This document shows, one piece after another, positions 47,244 through 59,953 of a stretch of DNA of 64,000 bases (positions are counted from its first letter, which is position 1; every line of letters starts with the position of its first letter). A model generated the notes under the pieces. The model made no database searches. It saw only the letters and a program-made list of their open reading frames with translations, and was not told where the DNA came from. The stretch comes from Hanleya hanleyi. Its lineage: Eukaryota > Mollusca > Polyplacophora > Lepidopleurida > Hanleyidae. The DNA is taken from positions 124,001-188,000 of the forward strand of contig JAVTVY010045343.1 of the NCBI GenBank assembly GCA_036873755.1. Direction: 5' to 3'. The translations under genes and the position numbers were made by a program.

Positions 47244-49607
47244 ATTAGACTGCATAATCTGTAACTGAATATACAAATACAATCCATTGTGGCATGATTG
47301 AGATTGAACGATTTTTCCAGTTCTATATTCTCGCAACAAGTAGAACAATTCTGTAATTATACAAACAATATTTATCTGCTTGCCATGTTATGTTGCTTGG
47401 TACTAAATTGGTACTATCAACAATCATAGCAAATCGTGATTTTTTTAAATTGCTGCTCCATAAATCGACTGAAACGGATAGCGGATTACTGGGAGCCTCA
47501 ATTTATATGAACATGATTATTCACTGTCCATGCTCGAAGTGTGATTACCTTTCCAGTGATGAACCACATATGATTGCAGGCTTGGCTTCTAAAACCTCAT
47601 CATTGGGATATATTAACCTGACATAATTTTCAGTCTAATCCCTTAACCAAAATATACAAGGTAGAATATAGGGGAATGTAACACCTGCCAAATAGCATAT
47701 CCATTCACAATTGGTCATCATGCCGGCACGTCAGTGACTTTTCAATGCACTAATTGGTGCTAATTAGCAATGAATAAACAGTGATCTGACGGTGCATCAA
47801 TTATAAATCGTTTGATTAGATGATATTAAAGGCCAGTTTGGTGTCATCATAATTACCACGAATGATTCGAGCGACGTGATATCGACTCAAATCCACAGCC
47901 GTTCGGAAAATCAAGGCTTTTTAATAAAACGAACTGCAGCTTAATTAGTGGTTTGATTGCAGACATTTTCCTCTTCAGTGTCATCATGCAGCTTAATTAA
48001 GAGTATGATTGGTCACAGAGATGTCAGTGTGGATTCATCTTGAAGATATTTAGGCATTTATTCATGTGGGGGAAATTCATCACTATGCACACATTCTGGC
48101 AGAACTGACAGAATTATTCAACACATATAATACGCTCATAGACAATCCCAACCATATTAGTTTTCGTTCAATTTGAATGCATATATGGGATGAAAAAAGA
48201 TATGTTTTTAGCTTGGAAAGGTATGGATTTTGACAATTCTATTAGATTAATGATATTTTTTATGAAAAAATAATAATATTCATTTAAATTTGATTGAAGC
48301 AATTATAGGTCTCTCCTATAGGGTATTCAAGCAAAAATTAAAAAAATTGTTAATAATTAGTTATCGGTAATTAATTGTTCTTAATTACATCTCAAAAAAT
48401 ATTTTATCGACCCATTCTTATCACACAAAGGTAAATTGGAAACCACGAAAACATGTGAAAATCCAACAGAAAATAATACATGCTAAAATTCAGAACGATA
48501 TAGACTGGGTTATGAGTCATTCTACTTGCTCGAAGTAACTGCCCGATTACAAATTGAAGAAAATCACTCCTCGGTAGTTTTTACTCGTTTTCTCAGTTAA
48601 ACTTTTTTACCACGTTTTCCAGGCTAGCCTTTCAAGAATTCCAATGCTATTGCGTGTAAAGTCAGGAAATATGAACATAACCCTGTATATGTGTAGAACT
48701 AATTAAGTATGTCTAATTTTCCCCCAAGGGGTGGCCCTTTCTCAGATATTATGAAAATATTGACTTGTTTTGAGGGGAATATGCAGTTTTGTTGCCCATA
48801 GGATGTCCAATATGCTGTTGTAATTATCTCCATTTGGTGTATATTCCCATGGGGGGGTATACAGTTTCAGCGGGCAATATACACGCACGTGACCGAGGAG
48901 TATGCAGTTTTATCTCATTACAATTTAAATAGGGAGACACTCTAATAAATATAATAATTCGAATTATTGAACGTTGAACTGACATGAACTCATTTCCAGG
49001 AAAAAATTAAAACAAATGAGACACTTATTATGTTTGATAAGTATATTATAGTAATCTGAGAGTTCAAATATTTTACTTTAGAAGTTGTTAGCGAGAATAT
49101 TTGACGGCTAGATTTTCACAAACCGCTTTATTCGAGCTCAAAGATTTCAGTGATGAAACAGAAGAACAAGATTGTCATTGAATTCTGATTGGCCGAAAAA
49201 AATGCTTCCAGAAAATATTTAATTCGGGTTTCTTTTGCAATTTTAATGCTGAAAGGCGTCAAAAATCTTATCGCTAGGGATTTCAGTTGAGAAATAATAT
49301 AATTCACTAAGTTATGGATTTGACAAATTAAAAAATGCGACGAAACGAGGCTATAATAGGAAAATATACGAGAAAGCAAACGTTTTGGCGTTGTTGCTGA
49401 GGAAAGGGCAGAAGAAGATATCGAAGAAGATAAAAAAATCCGTGTCAAGATTGTTTTGTAAATAACACAAATCGTGATGATTTAAAAACAGAATTTTTCT
49501 GTTGAAGCCTTTTTAACACAAAATTGTATTCACGACTACGTAATGTTTTTCGCAATGACCCTGGCTTGCATACATGTTTTCATCATATGCCGCATCTGGA
49601 TTTGGCT
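47244..49607. other. no gene recognised
   Basis: AT-rich; short frames only. A GCAGCTTAATTA segment occurs twice (47936 and 47988). Confidence 0.3.
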
Positions 49608-49665
49608 CGCTATATGGCTGAAATATTGCTGAACGCGACATTAAACCTTAATTCTCTCTCTCTCT
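49608..49665 (+). mobile_element. SINE 3' end fragment
   Basis: GGCTGAAATATTGCTGAACG then CGACATTAAACC and a (TC)n tail. It is a typical 3' terminus of tRNA-SINE/LINE pairs in molluscs and resembles the end of the SINE at 51781. The tRNA-derived head is missing. Confidence 0.5.
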
Positions 49666-51780
49666 CTCTGAATTTGGCGCTAATTGGTGGATACGAAATG
49701 TTTCTCACGACTATCAAGGCCGGTGACATTCTGCGCTGCTTACTGAATGCCACATGAAAAGCTTTTATGTCTTCTGTGTCTTACCCGAAGTTAGTGTAAG
49801 AATAATACCATTATACTAAACAAACAAATTCACTATAATCCCCCTTCTGCGCATTATTGAGAGAACTGAATTGAATTGAATTTTATTCACCAATATATAT
49901 ATATATATATATAGACAAACAAAGAAGTGTCTGAGCAGTGACCCGTGACTTCAGTTGATCAGCTACTGGTTCGTATAATTTATCTTTGCCCTAGCTTTTA
50001 AGCCATGAGAATATTTTAAACTGGTGATAACTGTGATAATTTTATAGGTATGAACTATATTTTCCTATAATGTTCAAAGAAAGTGGCATTACGCTTAGAA
50101 TAATTGATAATTTGGCAAATATTACCAAAAAAATATGCCAGCTGATTTTGTTCAAATTATTCTCCTGGGTTAAAAGATACGGCAAATTGAAATTATACGA
50201 ACCCGCAGCTGAGCAGCTGAAGTCAGGGGTAACTGTATAGGCATTCTCTTCTTTATTCTCTCTATAATATGCAGAATGTGGATTGTGTACACAAGTTCAC
50301 TATAATTACCCACGCAGACCGTAATGTTTGTGTTTCTACCTCTAACCAGAGCTTTCATCTTAGCCAGATATGACGTGGGTATACTAGCGGTCATTGTCTC
50401 TTACGGTTTGTGCGCAAACAAGACTAATTACTAAGTGCTTCTCTCAACATGACCAGGTTAAAAGGCCCCGTTAATTTGATAAGATCAACTTCCTTCCTTT
50501 CAATCTCATTAGAGAAAGCACGAGAAATATATTACTTGGTCGATATATGTACAATGTGAAATTAACACTTAAAACAACAGGTTCAACAGAAAAACAGAAG
50601 ATCCTCACTTCCAGGAAACCTGGAATATAGAACGTATCTATAACAGAATAATACGTTGAGAGTCAAGGGTAATGCCAAGACCGCGTTTCTAGTACGAATC
50701 ACTTTGTCCCGTGAATAGTGGCGTGAAGTATGTATAGAAAAAAGATTACATACCTTATGAGTTGCAGATCTGGAACTTCACCTTAAATTGGTTCCTTAGT
50801 TAGGGCATCTCGAGCTGATCAATTTGTTCTCCCAGAAGTTCGTTCTTCGAAAAGCGTTAACAACGACATCCACACTGAGTATGGTAGAAAGATCCTGAGC
50901 CGCTTTGGGACCGTCCAATGTTTCTTTCCTTACCAATAGTTTACCTGTGACCGGCGTTCGTGTCGCCTACGTATCTACAACTGCCTTCAGGTGTTTACGG
51001 CACGTTGCTTCCAGGGCGGTATCGATCTGTACATCAACAGACTGACAGTTTTAATTGAACATTGAAGCACGGTATTCTTGCTCTCTGGAGACCGATTTGA
51101 GATAATTTCTCTGCCGTATCAAGTATCCAAGCGGCCATGTAAATATCTTTAAATATTCATTCCATTCTGTATACATACATTTTGTTGAGAGCCTGCACTT
51201 AATAATGTGCAAGTGGTTTGCATTGTACATTGCGCTCTGATGAAACGAGGATGTATTGTTGCGTGGAAGTATCACTTCCAGACTCCGCCTTTGCGGTACC
51301 CTTGGGTATACTGTGTAAAGACAGTAGGAACCCTTTCGGCTATCCTTAAATTGACGCCAAAATAACCAACCACCGATATCGTCTCATATACACGTTTGTC
51401 AACGATTAGTTCAAAATTCCAGTAAAATCTTTCTTTTTCGATTTACAGTCGATCACAAACGTGTCTGCATGGTTCCTTTCAAAGTTGATTGAACCGTATT
51501 GACATATGTTTCATAACACACGCCAATCGCTCTCTTGAATCGCGTGTATTTCCTTTGCTAGGTGAGTATCCTTGTATCATTGTCAACTTCCATCACTTCG
51601 AACGTATGAAACACTCAAACCTTTGTTAACGTCATACTACCCAACGTTTATCAATTTTGAAAAGTAAAATATTATTCGAACAAGCTAAAATCTAAATTCA
51701 ATATTGGACTAATATACATCTTCATGACTCGATCTGATCGGATTTATGGTCCCCAGTATCAAACTTTTCACTGTAACCGT
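49666..51780. other. no gene; TA microsatellite at 49892-49913
   Basis: One (TA)n run near the left edge. Otherwise no repeat pair, RNA gene or splice-bounded coding block was seen. Confidence 0.35.
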
Positions 51781-52142
51781 ACTACGGTGGCCTAATGGTT
51801 AGAGCGTCGGCCTCGTAAGCGGTATGTACTGGGTCCAATCCCAGGCCGGGTCATACCAAAGACTTGAAAAATGGAACTTTTTGCTTCCTCGCTTATTCTC
51901 AGCATTAATAGGATAGGACAAGTACTGGTTCGCTCGGTGTCAGTATAAGGTGACTGAGTGGTGTGTCATGTCTGCCTACGGCATGATATTTCAGTGGGAC
52001 AGCACTATAAAATGGCAGCATTAGATCTGCTCTATTAAAAGTAGGTAGCCCCGCACCTCCCGCTCCCCTCCCTTCACTTCCCCGTCGTGATGTAGCTGAA
52101 AAATATGTTGAAAGTGACGTTAAACCCTATTTACTCACTCAC
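51781..52142 (+). mobile_element. tRNA-derived SINE, apparently full length
   Basis: The head TACGGTGGCCTAATGGTTAG carries an A-box-like TGGCCTAATGG, an anticodon-like CTCGTAA loop (CGT) and a B-box-like GGGTCCAATCCC. A ~250-bp unrelated body follows. The 3' end GTTGAAAGTGACGTTAAACC followed by (ACTC)n is LINE-tail like. No target duplication was resolved by eye. Confidence 0.7.
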
Positions 52143-52586
52143 TTTTACTGTAGCGAAAGGGTTGAAACTTTCTGACTTTTCCGGGAATATTTGGCGATAT
52201 TTTGAGACAATTTGCATAATCATAGGTGCAAAGAATCATGAGAAAATTCAAAATGGCGTCCACGAGGTGTCTTCAGAAAGTCGTGTTTTTGGTCTTTTCT
52301 GTCCATGGTTTTGCATTTGTCTTGTCTAAAATGGAGTAATTTCTTTTTCCAAAACTAAATATTCTTTATCAAAATAATTACTTTTTTGAGAGAAAAAAAA
52401 AAAAAAAATAGGCGAAAAATGGCTTCCGAAAAGATGGCGGCCATCTTTGGTTTTTTGACACTTTCTTGTAGAACAGATAGTATGGAAAGTTTCAGCCCTC
52501 TACCCCAAGGGATTATGAAAATAAATAAAGGGGGCGCGGTCGAAATATTCCCTATAGGCTGTGATAGACCCATAATCTAATCCCAT
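52143..52586. other. no gene recognised
   Basis: An (A)n run at 52394 and G/C-rich ATGGCGGCCATCTT self-complementary text at 52434. A pair of inverted incidental frames only. Confidence 0.3.
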
Positions 52587-52671
52587 ATATGGGACTATAG
52601 ATCAAGGGAGACAATATGGGGCTATAGATCAAGGGAGATAATATGGGACTATAGATCAAGGGAAACAATGC
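52587..52671. repeat. 27-bp tandem array, three units
   Basis: ATGGGACTATAGATCAAGGG followed by AGACAAT repeats three times with 1-2 changes. Note the AAGGGAGATAA form, a motif often scattered in molluscan non-coding DNA. Confidence 0.8.
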
Positions 52672-53213
52672 CAGGTACTGCCAACTTTTCATTATTATGA
52701 GTTTGCATGCGATTGTTACGTTGTTCCTGTTGTCACTGTCAATGAATTGAGAACAATAGATCCCGGTATAACGAGACCCTGACCGACTAAATGTTTAATT
52801 GTGGTTGCTACACTCACTGGAATAAGCAGTTGAAAGCTCTTTCCAATTATACCAATCCAATGTCGGTATATCCATCGACAGATCGAAGGAATTCTTCAAC
52901 AATAAAAGAACGTGACTTAATTTCCGATGGGGATGGCAATAACATGGAAACGACATAACTGTTTTCTTTGGTTGTTTTCGCTAATTTCTGAAAGGTTGGC
53001 ATTCCTCGTCAGGAAATTGTATCGGTGTTCAGTAAATTGTTAATCGTTATTATAACTGGCCAGAATCCATAGGGCATTCTTCAGTTTTACTACTACAAAG
53101 AATGTCATGTTGGGCCTTTCTTTGAGTTGCTCTTCCTCAATAATAACGTTGAAGCACGTGAAATTCTGCTATATGACTACATTATTATTATTACATTCAA
53201 AACCAGTGTAGTT

Positions 53214-53306
53214 CGAGCTTCCTCTATAACCCTCAAGCCATACGACGGATAATATCTCACAGATTGTCTGGCTCCGTCGTGTGGCTGGAGGGTTAGAGGA
53301 AGCTCG
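53214..53306. mobile_element. minimal palindromic relative of the 37469 element
   Basis: The ends CGAGCTTCCTCT/AGAGGAAGCTCG (12 bp perfect) enclose CCCTCAAGCCATACGACGG and CCGTCGTGTGGCTGGAGGG as inverted arms. ATAATATCTCACAGATTGTC lies in the centre. It is a ~93-bp palindrome. Confidence 0.65.
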
Positions 53307-53667
53307 GATTGAATCGCATGTAACAAACGAAAACAGACTGGACTGATACCTGACGAGAGACAATGTTCGAACAGGAAATGCAATCAGTCAACCACTATCA
53401 TCAGTGACAGTTTCGATCTCTCAATGCATACACAAGTATCGGCACATCATATGACACTCACCCTCAGCAATTGTCGTTTCGAGATAGAACCTGGCTTAAG
53501 AGAATACCACAGTCGTATCCAGGGATAGATAAGAGCACATACATCAAACTAGATTATAGCATCATTGGATGGTTCAAAGTCAACATGTAATGTTTAGTGT
53601 AATTCGAAGCAAAGTCTATTCCGATTCCAATGCTGAAATCAGTGCATATCTTTGGGCGTCAGATCCG

Positions 53668-53770
53668 GCATTCAATATTCAGCCGTCGTCAACAAAATAA
53701 TTTCCGCTTCAATAATCGAAAGACCCTTTTCACTTTACGACAGCTTGCATCAATTCCAAATATGCGTGAA
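53668..53770 (-). mobile_element. degraded tail-family copy
   Basis: CATTCAATATTCAGCCGTCG, AATCGAAAGACCC and CATCAATTCCAAAT follow the order of the tail family, but with many changes. It is older than the other copies. Confidence 0.5.
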
Positions 53771-53991
53771 ATGGAAAAAATACTAGAGCCGTAGGCACTG
53801 AAACGGGGCTGTTTAAATGTAAAATAGGCTGTTGGAATAATTCCACTAACTCTTTGATGTTCCGTCCCATGGCGAAGAGCCATACTTGTAGTCTCACACA
53901 TTCCTCTCAACAAGGATCTCTAGTGCATTAGTTTTAATGTACACATATATATATTAAAAAATATAACTTATATAAATATATATATAAATAT

Positions 53992-54097
53992 AACGCTGAT
54001 TGGCTGTTTACACAGTGCGCGAAATTCAAAACTGTCAAACGTCTAGGTTGATCAATCCAAGATAGCCAATCAGCGTTGTTTGTGGTGCGTGACGTAA
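53992..54097. promoter_or_regulatory. paired CCAAT boxes plus CRE-like site
   Basis: AACGCTGATTGGCT (53992-54005) and AGCCAATCAGCGTT (54064-54077) are a perfect 14-bp inverted repeat, each holding an NF-Y (CCAAT) box. TGACGTAA (CRE/bZIP-like) follows at about 54091-54098. It resembles a core promoter. The frames downstream (54076 onward) have no recognised domain. Confidence 0.4.
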
Positions 54098-55919
54098 TTG
54101 TTATGATTTCAGGTTCGAGGCTACGGAAGTCCCTCTTGCATATCGCTCCAATTTCTGGGCTGCACAAATTGCGCGAACTATCGTTTCGTTCGCACATTGG
54201 TTACGCGGATAAAGTCCCGCGTAACCCTTTGTCCGAAGCTGTGAATCTGTGTCCGTGAAAACGTTCAATAAATGCCCATTCGCGAAAGAATTTACCTATG
54301 AGAGTGACGAAGATGGGCGGTTGATATTACTAACTCCACTGAAGTTTATGCAGCATAAACTGGGTTCTAAGCAATTGAAAAGGAGACGAAACGTCGTGAG
54401 CTCCATGAAACCGTATCAGATTCATCACGTACATCTAACCCGAAAACATCGGCTAAGGAGTCTATTTTTTTTATTGTTGTTGCTGAATGTGATGGGAATG
54501 CCACGCCCCCTTACCCTATATTCACCTATCACAGCTAGAGTTTCCGAGTTACACATACATCCATAAAGCTACATCATATAAAGCAAAATTATATTAGCCA
54601 GACATTTGAAAGTTGGAAGTATGCACGCATGGATTCGCTACAAGAGTCAACTTATCCGACGATCATTCTGAGTCAGAAAATCCCACAGATCCAAAGTGCC
54701 GGATTGACACCAATTACCAAGCTCTGGATCTCTGGTTAAGAAAATATTGACAGCTGGCTGAATTGACAGATAATCCTGTAGACAAATGTTCGACAGAAAA
54801 TGAAGATTTAATTTACGTGAATCACTGCAAATGAGTCGTCTGCTATTCGTTCACCTTTTGGTTTAAAAGCTGGCGGAAAACAGAAACAGAACTGGTTTGT
54901 GGAAAACCTTGTTCCTAGGGGACTTCACGCTTTCCTAAATATAGCCACTATATGTCCTATTGCTGTAGGAAAAACTTCTGTGCGCGGCTGTGGAAACGAG
55001 GTTAACTCTTCTTAACAGTTACGACCCTTGTACATATAACTTGCCATTACAAATCAACACCAACTACTGTATGGAGAATATATTTTGTCGTTATGGTGGG
55101 GGTTATCTCCCCTGTCACCTTTCTTCATAAAGACACTGGGTGCATGTAATATGTAGAGCTCTTATTGTGTAGATCAGGAAAATGCTTGCAACAATCCAAG
55201 AATATTTCAGAAGCAGAATGGAAAGAAAATATTTCTGAATACAGGAAAATTATTATGTAAATGATTTGACCACCACTGGATTTTAGAAAATTACCATAAA
55301 AAGATAATGGTGAGGGTCTTGAGGGGTAAGCTCAAATGGCGAAAATTCCAAACTGTAACTCAACACACATATTTTATGAAAATGTAAATGAATACAGGCA
55401 AAGTAAAATATCTCATTGTTTTCTGAAATGAATTACACTAATACTGGTATTATTTAAGACTAAATTACTTCCCGGACACGCTTTCTAATGAGAATGAGTT
55501 AGCCCCACAAAATCACTCAACATGCGCCTCTCAGAAAATGTGATTTAGAAGACGAAATATTTTTAGTAGGAAATTAGTGCCACTGGAAAATTAACAAATA
55601 CACGCATGAAATTAGATAAATACAAATGTAACTTGAAGATATAAGACCTGAAAAACACAGAAACATGGACACTCTAAAGAAGGAAGTTTCAGACCTCTTT
55701 CTTGTGGTGTAAGAACTCTATCTTTTTCTGAGTTAGCAAGACACAGCGCCGGTGCTCAAGTTTCCTCACTTTAAGACAGGACCATTAGTCCCTACGGGTC
55801 TAAATCGCCCCGTAAAAACCAGTTTTCAAACAATGAAAACAGCGGTCAACAGTTTTCATTGTTGACAGCAACACACCATGATGTGCTGTTTATATAAAAG
55901 CCTTATTTTATTTCAAATG
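54098..55919. other. no gene recognised
   Basis: A frame from 54249 to 54566 opens at a GTG, not an ATG, and matches nothing known. GTTATCTCCCCTGTCACC at 55095 repeats the GAGTTATCTCCCCTGTACC seen at 23647. Nothing else. Confidence 0.3.
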
Positions 55920-56080
55920 AATTTCCAAGTCGTTTTCTAGAGAATGATGTATCTCAGTCGCGCTTCTAGAGAATGATGTATCTCAGTCGCGCTTCCATTG
56001 TGACTATTCACTTGAACACTGTGGAGATGTAAAGCACATGTTGCTCAACGGCCCCTAGCCTCGGGTTCAGCAGAATTAGA
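55920..56080 (-). mobile_element. core-family repeat with 29-bp internal duplication
   Basis: On the minus strand: CTAATTCTGCTGAACCCGAG then GCTAGGGGCCGT, ACATCTCCACAGTG and GCGCGACTGAGATAC. CTAGAGAATGATGTATCTCA is duplicated at a 29-bp step (55937 and 55966). The outer flank CAAATGAATTTCCAAGTC matches that of the 9098 copy. Confidence 0.7.
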
Positions 56081-56599
56081 CATCATTTGCCAAACGTAGC
56101 CCCAAAGCGCCTATACACGTTCTTTCACTATCTTGTGATGGCACTAATAGTTGTTTTAGTCATGGAAGTTGTCGATAGGAATCCCAATCCACATGGATAC
56201 GTAGTCTCGACATATTCAACACCCACATACAAAGGATATGTGAAGTTTACATGGGAAAACCTCCCTTGTGTGTGACGGTATAAGCTGATTTTATTGTTCA
56301 CTTCAAACCCTGGAAAATCATAAGATTCTTGAAGAAAACATACGGAAATATTAGCTTGGATAAAATTACGACGGTCAAATACATGAAAATGAATTGATAA
56401 CTGATCAAAATTCTACCCCTGACCTATTTTGTTATTTTTGAGACATTTATAAGATTTCCTCTTGTAACAAAAATATTGGAGCGATATGCAAGAGGTGGGA
56501 AACATTGACGTCAACTGGCGACTAAAAAGCACCCATATGACTCTACAGGAAAGCTTCCCTCGACATCTCACATTCATACCCAAGAATACAGTGGATTCT
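56081..56599. other. no gene recognised
   Basis: One 62-codon ATG frame at 56087-56275 starts within repeat flank and has a hydrophobic stretch, but no recognisable identity. Confidence 0.3.
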
Positions 56600-56700
56600 T
56601 GGACCTAACCTTAGTGTCTCAGCCGCGCATTTATTGCAGCTGTTCATGTGGAGATTATGAATACCCGCACGGCCCCTAGCACCGGCTTAAGCATCTGCAC
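56600..56700 (-). mobile_element. core-family repeat, A2 copy
   Basis: On the minus strand: GATGCTTAAGCCGGTGCTAG, GGGCCGTGCGGG, CATAATCTCCACATGAACAG and GCGCGGCTGAGACACTAAGG. It pairs best with the 17826 copy. Confidence 0.7.
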
Positions 56701-58773
56701 AATTCCAGGTAATCCCTAAATCCTCGCAGAGGGTTTACCTGGACCTTTTTGGTGATTCGGATGAGTCGTTGCGTCTGTTACACAATCTCGTACATTCCAT
56801 CCCCAGCGATTGTTTTGAATTAGCCCTTCGGTATTTGAAGCCTTTTTTTGGCTTTGTCACCCGATTTCAGTCTAACTTCAAAGGTATTCTAGCCGGCGAT
56901 GAAATTCAAACCAGTCAAAACTCAAACCTCGCTGCGGATTGATCTGATGAGCTGCTTCAGCGCGCTTACTGATTGGTCTGGTTTAGTGAAAACCCTCGAG
57001 CTATTTATATCCAGAACTGCTCTCGGCTACTAACCAAGCCAGTGTATCGATCGTAACCTATCTATTGATACACTGGTTCGCGAGGATGCGGCTTAAGCGC
57101 AATTAGATGACAGATCAGCTCAAACCAAAGCCAATTTTAGTTCTTTCTAATAATCAAACGGTGTGAAAACATAATATAGCTTCAAAGATGAACTAATATG
57201 TCGTATAAAATAGCTAGGAATTGATGCTAGAGCTGCGAATTAAGTGTCACATGATCAAACATGGCGGCCCACCCTGTAGTGTGACGCCACACATCAACAT
57301 AACAGAACCGACTATAAATACAGCCATTGCATTCTTTATTCTCGTGACAACGTTGTCGTGTAATAATAGTATGGCATGTAAGATTGTCCGCTTATATTAA
57401 CAAAATAGTCATCGTTCTCGTAACAATACTATGTCTCAAACGCTTAGTATCGGGTACTTAAATGATTACCCCAAAAGTTTACATTTAATCTGATTAATTA
57501 CCAATGCGATTTAAAGATCACTGGAAAATGGTTCGAATGCGAGACAATCGGGGGTTTGCACTATAGTTCAGGTCAATTCAAGTTGATCATTAGACGATAC
57601 TATCTTGCCCCGATGGCTGACCACATGAATTCTGTTTAATCGGACACTTTGCTGTCTCTTTATCATAGGAAATGTTTTTAATCGATGATAACTGGACTAC
57701 TTTCGACCTGAATTTTTCGAAATTATCATAAATTTAAGCTGAATGGCCCTTTCTTGAAATAGTTGAAAACTTTAATCCATATTTTTCATATTTACCCCAG
57801 CTAACAATAGTTAAACAAACCCACCCCAGATTAAAGAGATAGGGAGGACAGGAGGAAAAAAACCGGAGCTCACACGGCGACCCACATGTCAATGCATCTT
57901 AGTTACTATTATCAAAGGGTTAGCTTGGATTAAAGCGAAAACCTAGCCATTTTTGTTCTGAATCACAGATGATACAATCGACTTCCATAAGGTCCACATC
58001 ACTACTTTCCTCAAATAATTAAATATCTATCTAAATTACTGAACAATACAAATTGGGCAAGTTAGGTAAACAAAGTCGGTAGATTCTGGGATATTTATAT
58101 CAGAGTTTACTGAGATTGTAAATTGGCCAGCCATGTGCGTTATAATGATTTCATGATGTAGCCTACACCATCGCTCTTCTAGGGCGATAATCCTCTCTAT
58201 GTCCTGCATGGTAGCATTCAGCAGTGTGTGCCTTCGTGTGGAGTTCATTTAGAGAACACTTCAGTTTATATAACCGGACGCAAAAATCACTGCACTGTAT
58301 TTACCATGCAATTATATCGAGACATTTTAGGATGAATTGCAAATCAAAACACGAACTTTGCGTTTCGCACGGGAAACACAAATCCACATCCCAACTTTTA
58401 GATATTTCTGATTAATTTTCAATCAATCGCATTTCAGCTATGTTTCAAGGGAACAAGCAAGGCAGCGATTCACTTCAACTGGCATTAATGATTTCATATC
58501 CATCTTCAGACAAAATCAACTGCGCGTCAACTGGTTATTAACCGACACCAGTGGAGTGGTAATGTGAGAAGGATAATCAAGATCTCGGCACGTCAATTGC
58601 AGAGATGTTCAGCATATTTATGAAGCCTCCATTCGGGACAGGAAAAATGAGAGTTTCTTTCTTGCCAGTGAAGAACCATGCTTCAAAATTTGATTCACGA
58701 AATTGTTAACATCAGTTATATCACTTGTCCATGGCGAGAAAACTTACTGACCTTAGATTAGTCTGCTATATCC
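56701..58773. other. no gene recognised
   Basis: Short frames only. TATCAGAGTTTACTGAGATTG near 58098 recurs beside the hairpin at 15459. No RNA gene. Confidence 0.3.
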
Positions 58774-58985
58774 CACTCTTAAAACATAAATGTTAGATTT
58801 AACATTTAGAGGGTTGGAGGAGGGAAAGCATTTAGAAAGTGTTGTTTCACCACTTTTAAGTGTTGGATGCAACAGCTTAAAATGTTGCATTTAACACTTA
58901 AAAGTGGTGAATACAACGCTTTCTAAATGTTTTCCCTCCTCCAACCCTCTAGATGTTAAATCTAACATTTGCGTTTTGAGGCGGT
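58774..58985. mobile_element. foldback element CACTCTTAAAA
   Basis: Arms CACTCTTAAAAC..AAATGTTAGATTTAACAT and ATGTTAAATCTAACATTTGC..GTTTTGAGGCGGTG are near-perfect over about 85 bp. They include GAGGGTTGGAGGAGGGAAA and its complement. The centre is a short loop near 58880. It has the same end type as 34662-35114 but is more intact. Confidence 0.8.
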
Positions 58986-59214
58986 GTCCGGATTTCATTA
59001 TCTGATCTGTCGAAAAGATATGTCGAAGGGGCTGGATATGACGCTTACCAGTGATTGAGTGAGTAAGTCAGAGAAAATAGGAGGTTTCAAAGTCGCTTTC
59101 AACAATATCTCAGTCGTATGGCGACGAACCAACTCCTGTTGCTTTACAGCAGCATGGAACCATCCACCCTATAAACATCCAGTACAGCACACAAAACACA
59201 GACATCATAACTCT

Positions 59215-59385
59215 CTAGATTTGTATCTAATACCGCTTATGCCGGTGCTAGGGCCGTGTGGTCATGTCATCCAAGTTGCCACATGAACAGGTACAATAAA
59301 CGCGTACCTGAGATACAACACATATCACGAATCGTTAGATTCTTGGTATGTGCTTTAGAATAGGTTAACCAGAAGTAGTAATGTT
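59215..59385 (+). mobile_element. core-family repeat, A1 copy, 3' truncated
   Basis: This matches 2104-2275 closely, from CTAGATTTGTATCTAATACC to GGTTAACC.GAAG, then stops. The terminal ~75 bp present at 2276-2345 are absent. It lies just left of the Polinton fragment. Confidence 0.75.
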
Positions 59386-59514
59386 AACGGATATCTGGTC
59401 TCATTTCACCCGGATGTAAAAATGACGTCACTTCCGGTTTGGGTGAATAGGGCGTGACCTTTGGACATGTCCAGACTTGTCTGTGTCTGTCATGTACTGG
59501 GGATTTTTCCGGCG
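59386..59514. other. possible left edge of Polinton fragment
   Basis: Unique-looking sequence between the A1 copy and the tandem array, including TGACGTCA (CRE palindrome) in AAATGACGTCACTTCC. The element's terminal repeat cannot be placed because its right end is outside the window. Confidence 0.35.
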
Positions 59515-59800
59515 CCATTATGGGAAAATGGCGGATATGTTGACCGGAAAGACCCGAAGGTGACCGCCATTGGCCGCCATTGTGGGAAAATGGCGGATAA
59601 TGGCGGATTTACCGGAAAGACCCGAAGGTGACCGCCATTGACCGCCATTGTTGGAAAATGGCGGATAATGGCGGATATTGACCGGAAACACCCGAAGGTG
59701 ACCGCCATTGGCCGCCATTGTTGGAAAATGGCGGATAATGGCGGATATTGACCGGAAAGACCCGAAGGTGACCGCCATTGGCCGCCATTGTGGAAAAAAA
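59515..59800. repeat. ~62-70 bp hairpin-rich tandem array upstream of polymerase
   Basis: GGAAAATGGCGG anchors at 59523, 59585, 59653, 59723 and (decayed) 59792. Each unit has TTGACCGGAAAGACCCGAAG and a pair ATGGCGGATAATGGCGG / CCGCCATTGGCCGCCAT able to form a stem. Open frames on the minus strand are repeat artefacts. Confidence 0.85.
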
Positions 59801-59802
59801 CG

Positions 59803-59842
59803 TATAAAAGGGGTGATTTTTAGGGAGTTGGTGTATTCATTG
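59803..59842 (+). promoter_or_regulatory. TATA-box promoter of the Polinton polymerase gene
   Basis: TATAAAAG at 59803-59810 is followed 30-36 bases later by an initiator-like TTCATTG (about 59837-59843). A leader with CTGCCTGCCTGACCAG repeats then leads to the ATG at 59954. The position fits an element-borne promoter. Confidence 0.55.
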
Positions 59843-59953
59843 CACTACCAAACGGAGCTATCTCACCTACCTGCCTGCCTGACCAGCCTGCCTGCCTGAC
59901 CAGCCTGCTTGCCTGACCAGCCTGTTCTGACGAGAGTAGGGCCTCACTGCAGC

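Noticed and set aside
56940..57000. Hammerhead-ribozyme-like CTGATGAG
   Set aside because: The required GAAA and closing stems are absent. The other CTGATGA hit near 51238 also fails.
59490..59778. Minus-strand repeat protein upstream of the polymerase
   Set aside because: Artefact of the ~62-70-bp tandem array; two frames are open simultaneously.
59909..59953. Polymerase start at 59909
   Set aside because: The codon there is TTG. The first ATG in frame is 59954, and the preceding codons come from a CTGCCTGACCAG leader repeat.
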